This document shows, piece by piece, positions 7,752-9,387 of a stretch of DNA of 9,387 nucleotides. Position 1 is the first letter of the stretch. The number at the start of each line of letters is the position of its first letter. The notes under the pieces were generated by a model. It ran no database searches and was not told the DNA's origin. It was given only the letters and a program-made list of their open reading frames with translations. The DNA comes from Flavobacteriales bacterium UBA1694 (lineage in GTDB: Bacteria > Bacteroidota > Bacteroidia > Flavobacteriales > Weeksellaceae): the NCBI GenBank assembly GCA_002319955.1, contig DCJS01000024.1, positions 1 to 9,387 on the forward strand. Reading direction: 5' to 3'. Both the position numbers and the translations under genes were made by a program.

Positions 7752-8873
7752 TTATTTTCTTTTATATTTTTCTACTTGATTCATATCGAGTTCAATGCCT
7801 AACCCAGCGCCCTGTGGGATTTCCAAACTAAAATTCTTATAAGTGATTGGTTTTTTAACAATATCATCGGTGAGCAGTAGAGGTCCGAAGAGTTCTGTGC
7901 CCCAATCCAAATTGGGTAATGTGGAAAATATATGGGCAGAGGCTAGCGTTCCGATGGTTCCCTCAAGCATGGTTCCACCGTAAAGCGAGATACCAGCGCC
8001 CTGAGCGATTGCGGCCTGTTTAGCGATATTGGTAAGACCGCCTGACTTTGCTATTTTTAATGCAAAAACACGAGCAGCATTTAGTTTAGCGAGTTTATAA
8101 GCATCTTGTACACTCCCAGCCGCTTCATCGGCCATGATAGGAACCTCGAAATACGCGCTGAGTCTTGCCATCCCTTCGAAATTATGTTTAGCTAAGGGCT
8201 GTTCAATTAAATCAACGCCCGCATCTTGTAGTTTCTGAATGGCCCGTTTTGCGATCTGTTCGCTCCACGCCTGATTCACATCCACGGTAATTTTCACTGA
8301 TTCTCCTAAAGCGCTTTTTATAGCAGAAACGTGCTCGATGTCCGCCTTTGGGTCTCTACTTCCAATTTTGAGTTTGAAAACATTGTGTTTTTTATCCGTT
8401 AGTAATTTTTGAGCCTCTGCAATATCGGTATCAGTATTGCCACTGGCTAGGGTCCATAAAACCGGAAGTGTGGGGGATAAGGCACCACCAAAAAGGTTAT
8501 GGACAGGAACGCCTAGTCTTTTCGCATGCGCATCAAGTAAGGCGGTCTCGATCCCTGATTTAGCAAAATTATTTCCAGAAACATTTTTGTCCAAAAGCTT
8601 CATCAGTGAATTGATCTTTGTGGGATCCTGATTTACGAGTAAAGGCGTAAAATAGGTATCGATAGCGAGTTTGATTCCTTCGGGAAATTCATCGGCATAG
8701 GAAATACCACCAATTGTAGTCGCCTCACCAAGACCTTCTATACCATCAGAAGAAAAAAGGCGAATGATGACCATGGATTGGGTTCTCATCACCGCCATTG
8801 AAAGATGATGGGGTCTGATGGTGGGTAAATCAACTATAAAAGTCTCTATTCTTGTAATTTTTATCTCTGACAT
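7752..8873 (-). CDS. catB: Muconate cycloisomerase
   Basis: Enolase-superfamily enzyme of 373 residues that turns cis,cis-muconate into (+)-muconolactone, using a divalent metal (Mn2+/Mg2+). The catalytic set is complete and, remarkably, falls at the residue numbers usual for CatB: Lys167 and Lys169 in FKLKIG, metal ligands Asp198 (TVDVNQAW), Glu224 (IEQPLA) and Asp249 (MADEA), Lys273 (LKIAKSGG) and Glu327 (WGTELFGP). The N-terminal capping domain covers about residues 1-130 and the barrel the rest. The KxK plus Lys273 set is that of the muconate-lactonising subgroup, which also includes dipeptide epimerases, o-succinylbenzoate synthase and chloromuconate cycloisomerase; neighbours catC and catA decide for CatB. 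It is the first pathway gene after the control region; the ATG at 8873 follows TTTGAAAAATA, with no Shine-Dalgarno. Confidence 0.95.
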   Translation of the reverse strand: MSEIKITRIETFIVDLPTIRPHHLSMAVMRTQSMVIIRLFSSDGIEGLGEATTIGGISYADEFPEGIKLAIDTYFTPLLVNQDPTKINSLMKLLDKNVSGNNFAKSGIETALLDAHAKRLGVPVHNLFGGALSPTLPVLWTLASGNTDTDIAEAQKLLTDKKHNVFKLKIGSRDPKADIEHVSAIKSALGESVKITVDVNQAWSEQIAKRAIQKLQDAGVDLIEQPLAKHNFEGMARLSAYFEVPIMADEAAGSVQDAYKLAKLNAARVFALKIAKSGGLTNIAKQAAIAQGAGISLYGGTMLEGTIGTLASAHIFSTLPNLDWGTELFGPLLLTDDIVKKPITYKNFSLEIPQGAGLGIELDMNQVEKYKRK

Positions 8874-8906
8874 TATTTTTCAAACTAGTGAGTGGTTCAT
8901 CACGTT

Positions 8907-8924
8907 AGTAAGCACTTGCTTACT
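8907..8924. promoter_or_regulatory. 18-bp perfect palindrome, probable operator upstream of catB
   Basis: AGTAAGCA-CT-TGCTTACT: two perfect 8-base arms around a 2-base centre. It lies 33 bases before the catB start and just downstream of the candidate -7 box. A 2-base loop cannot form a good hairpin and no T-run follows, so it is not a terminator. The size and dyad symmetry suit a homodimeric helix-turn-helix repressor (TetR-type operators often look like this) rather than an AraC-family protein, which usually binds direct repeats. The binding protein is not identified in the window. Confidence 0.6.
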
Positions 8925-8932
8925 TTCAAAAA

Positions 8933-8940
8933 CAAAACTA
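8933..8940 (-). promoter_or_regulatory. Candidate Bacteroidota-type -7 promoter element before catB
   Basis: On the transcribed strand the sequence is TAGTTTTG, a full match to the TAnnTTTG -7 consensus described for Bacteroidota primary sigma factor promoters. No clear TTG-type -33 element is seen at the expected distance upstream, which would fit a promoter needing an activator, such as the adjacent AraC-type protein. Transcription would begin a few bases downstream, at roughly 8925-8930, placing the palindrome at the start of the transcript. An 8-bp consensus with two free positions can occur by chance in AT-rich DNA, so this is suggestive only. Confidence 0.45.
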
Positions 8941-9008
8941 CTTTGAAATCATGTTTCGAGAATAGGACTTTTACTGTATTACTATAACAAATAGTGCAAT
9001 AGTGGTAA

Positions 9009-9387
9009 TTAAGACTTGATATCGGTGGTTTTTCTGAATTCATTCGGCGTAAAGCCGGTCTTTTTCTTAAATAGCCTTGAAAAATAACTAGCGTCTTCAA
9101 AGCCGATGCTGTAGCCTATTTCATTAATGCTCTTTTCCGTGTCCGAGAGCAGAACTTTTGATTCGTTGATGAAATAATCAATAATGACTTCTTTGGGCTG
9201 CTGCTTAGCTACAAGGCTGCAAATTCTATTTAAATGGCCACTGGTGATATTTAGATCAGAGGCATACTGTTCGATTGACTTCTTATAGGAACGGCTTTCT
9301 CGAATGAGTTGAGAAAATTTTCTGAAATAAATGACCGAGGAATTCGTCTTATTAAAAATTCGCAGCGGCGTACTTTTGGGAATTCGG
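9009..9387 (-). CDS. AraC-family transcriptional regulator, C-terminal DNA-binding part (cut by window edge)
   Basis: Only the last 125 residues are in the window; the frame enters from the right edge and stops with TAA at 9009-9011. The visible part has the two helix-turn-helix motifs of the AraC/XylS domain: the first around SIEQYASDLNITSGHLNRIC, the second around KSINEIGYSIGFEDASYFSRLFKK, followed by the family signature KTGFTPNEFRK near the C terminus. It lies upstream of catB in the same direction with a 135-bp gap, which suggests it controls the pathway, most simply as an activator responding to benzoate or an intermediate. This is inference: the ligand-binding N-terminal domain is not seen. 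BenR and XylS of Pseudomonas are also AraC-family regulators of benzoate genes, but orthology cannot be judged from the conserved DNA-binding half, so no symbol is given. Confidence 0.93.
   Translation of the reverse strand, partial: RIPKSTPLRIFNKTNSSVIYFRKFSQLIRESRSYKKSIEQYASDLNITSGHLNRICSLVAKQQPKEVIIDYFINESKVLLSDTEKSINEIGYSIGFEDASYFSRLFKKKTGFTPNEFRKTTDIKS

Larger units (their letters stand above)
8874..9008 (-). promoter_or_regulatory. Control region between the AraC-type regulator gene and catB
   Basis: This 135-bp spacer is the only sizeable gap upstream of the pathway genes and probably contains their main promoter. It is AT-rich and contains no open frame of its own. Reading in the direction of transcription it holds a tandem 8-bp-period repeat (AATAGTG twice on the plus strand, 8990-8996 and 8998-9004), a weak 5-5-5 inverted repeat (8981-8995), a candidate -7 box (8933-8940), a perfect palindrome (8907-8924), and about 33 bases of leader before the catB ATG. 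No convincing rho-independent terminator follows the regulator gene, so read-through from it into catB is possible. Confidence 0.6.

Noticed and set aside
8981..9004. Short tandem repeat (AATAGTG twice, 8-bp period) and 5-5-5 inverted repeat as the AraC-protein binding site
   Set aside because: AraC-family half-sites are normally spaced by about two helical turns; an 8-bp period places the copies on different faces of the helix, and the units are short enough to be chance in AT-rich DNA.
8900..9100. 66-residue minus-strand frame in the control region
   Set aside because: It starts inside the AraC-type gene in a different frame and runs into the spacer; the AraC frame carries the real signature, and this one shows none.

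Overview
The window is one leftward (minus-strand) catabolic gene cluster that encodes, almost without gaps, the whole route from benzoate to central metabolites through the ortho (catechol / beta-ketoadipate) pathway. No known gene lies on the plus strand. The organism is probably a member of Bacteroidota, perhaps a flavobacterium. The reasons are AT-rich leaders with no usable Shine-Dalgarno sequence before nearly every start codon, a TAnnTTTG-type -7 promoter element before the first pathway gene, and moderate-to-low GC with A/T-rich spacers. The assignment to a group is inference.

Layout in transcription order (right to left): the C-terminal part of an AraC-family regulator (9009-9387, cut by the window edge); a 135-bp control region (8874-9008) with a candidate promoter and a perfect 8-2-8 palindrome; catB (muconate cycloisomerase), catC (muconolactone isomerase) and catA (catechol 1,2-dioxygenase); a 137-bp spacer containing an inverted repeat; benA, benB, benC and benD (two-subunit benzoate 1,2-dioxygenase, its reductase, and the cis-diol dehydrogenase); then pcaD (enol-lactone hydrolase), a single-chain pcaI-pcaJ fusion (3-oxoadipate CoA-transferase) and the N-terminal 166 codons of pcaF (3-oxoadipyl-CoA thiolase, cut by the window edge).

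How the genes work together: BenABC converts benzoate to a cis-dihydrodiol carboxylate; BenD oxidises and decarboxylates this to catechol; CatA opens the ring to cis,cis-muconate; CatB and CatC give 3-oxoadipate enol-lactone; PcaD hydrolyses it to 3-oxoadipate; PcaIJ loads CoA from succinyl-CoA; PcaF cleaves the product to succinyl-CoA and acetyl-CoA. Every enzymatic step is present, with key catalytic residues visible in the enzymes whose catalytic residues I could assign. No transporter or porin and no LysR-type regulator (CatR/BenM type) is seen.

The chemistry is well known. The points worth a second look are the arrangement (all ten pathway genes in one directional block, cat first, ben in the middle, lower pathway last), the fused CoA-transferase, and the control region, where a palindrome unlike an AraC site sits just downstream of the candidate promoter. 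I found no mobile element, CRISPR array, tRNA or rRNA.
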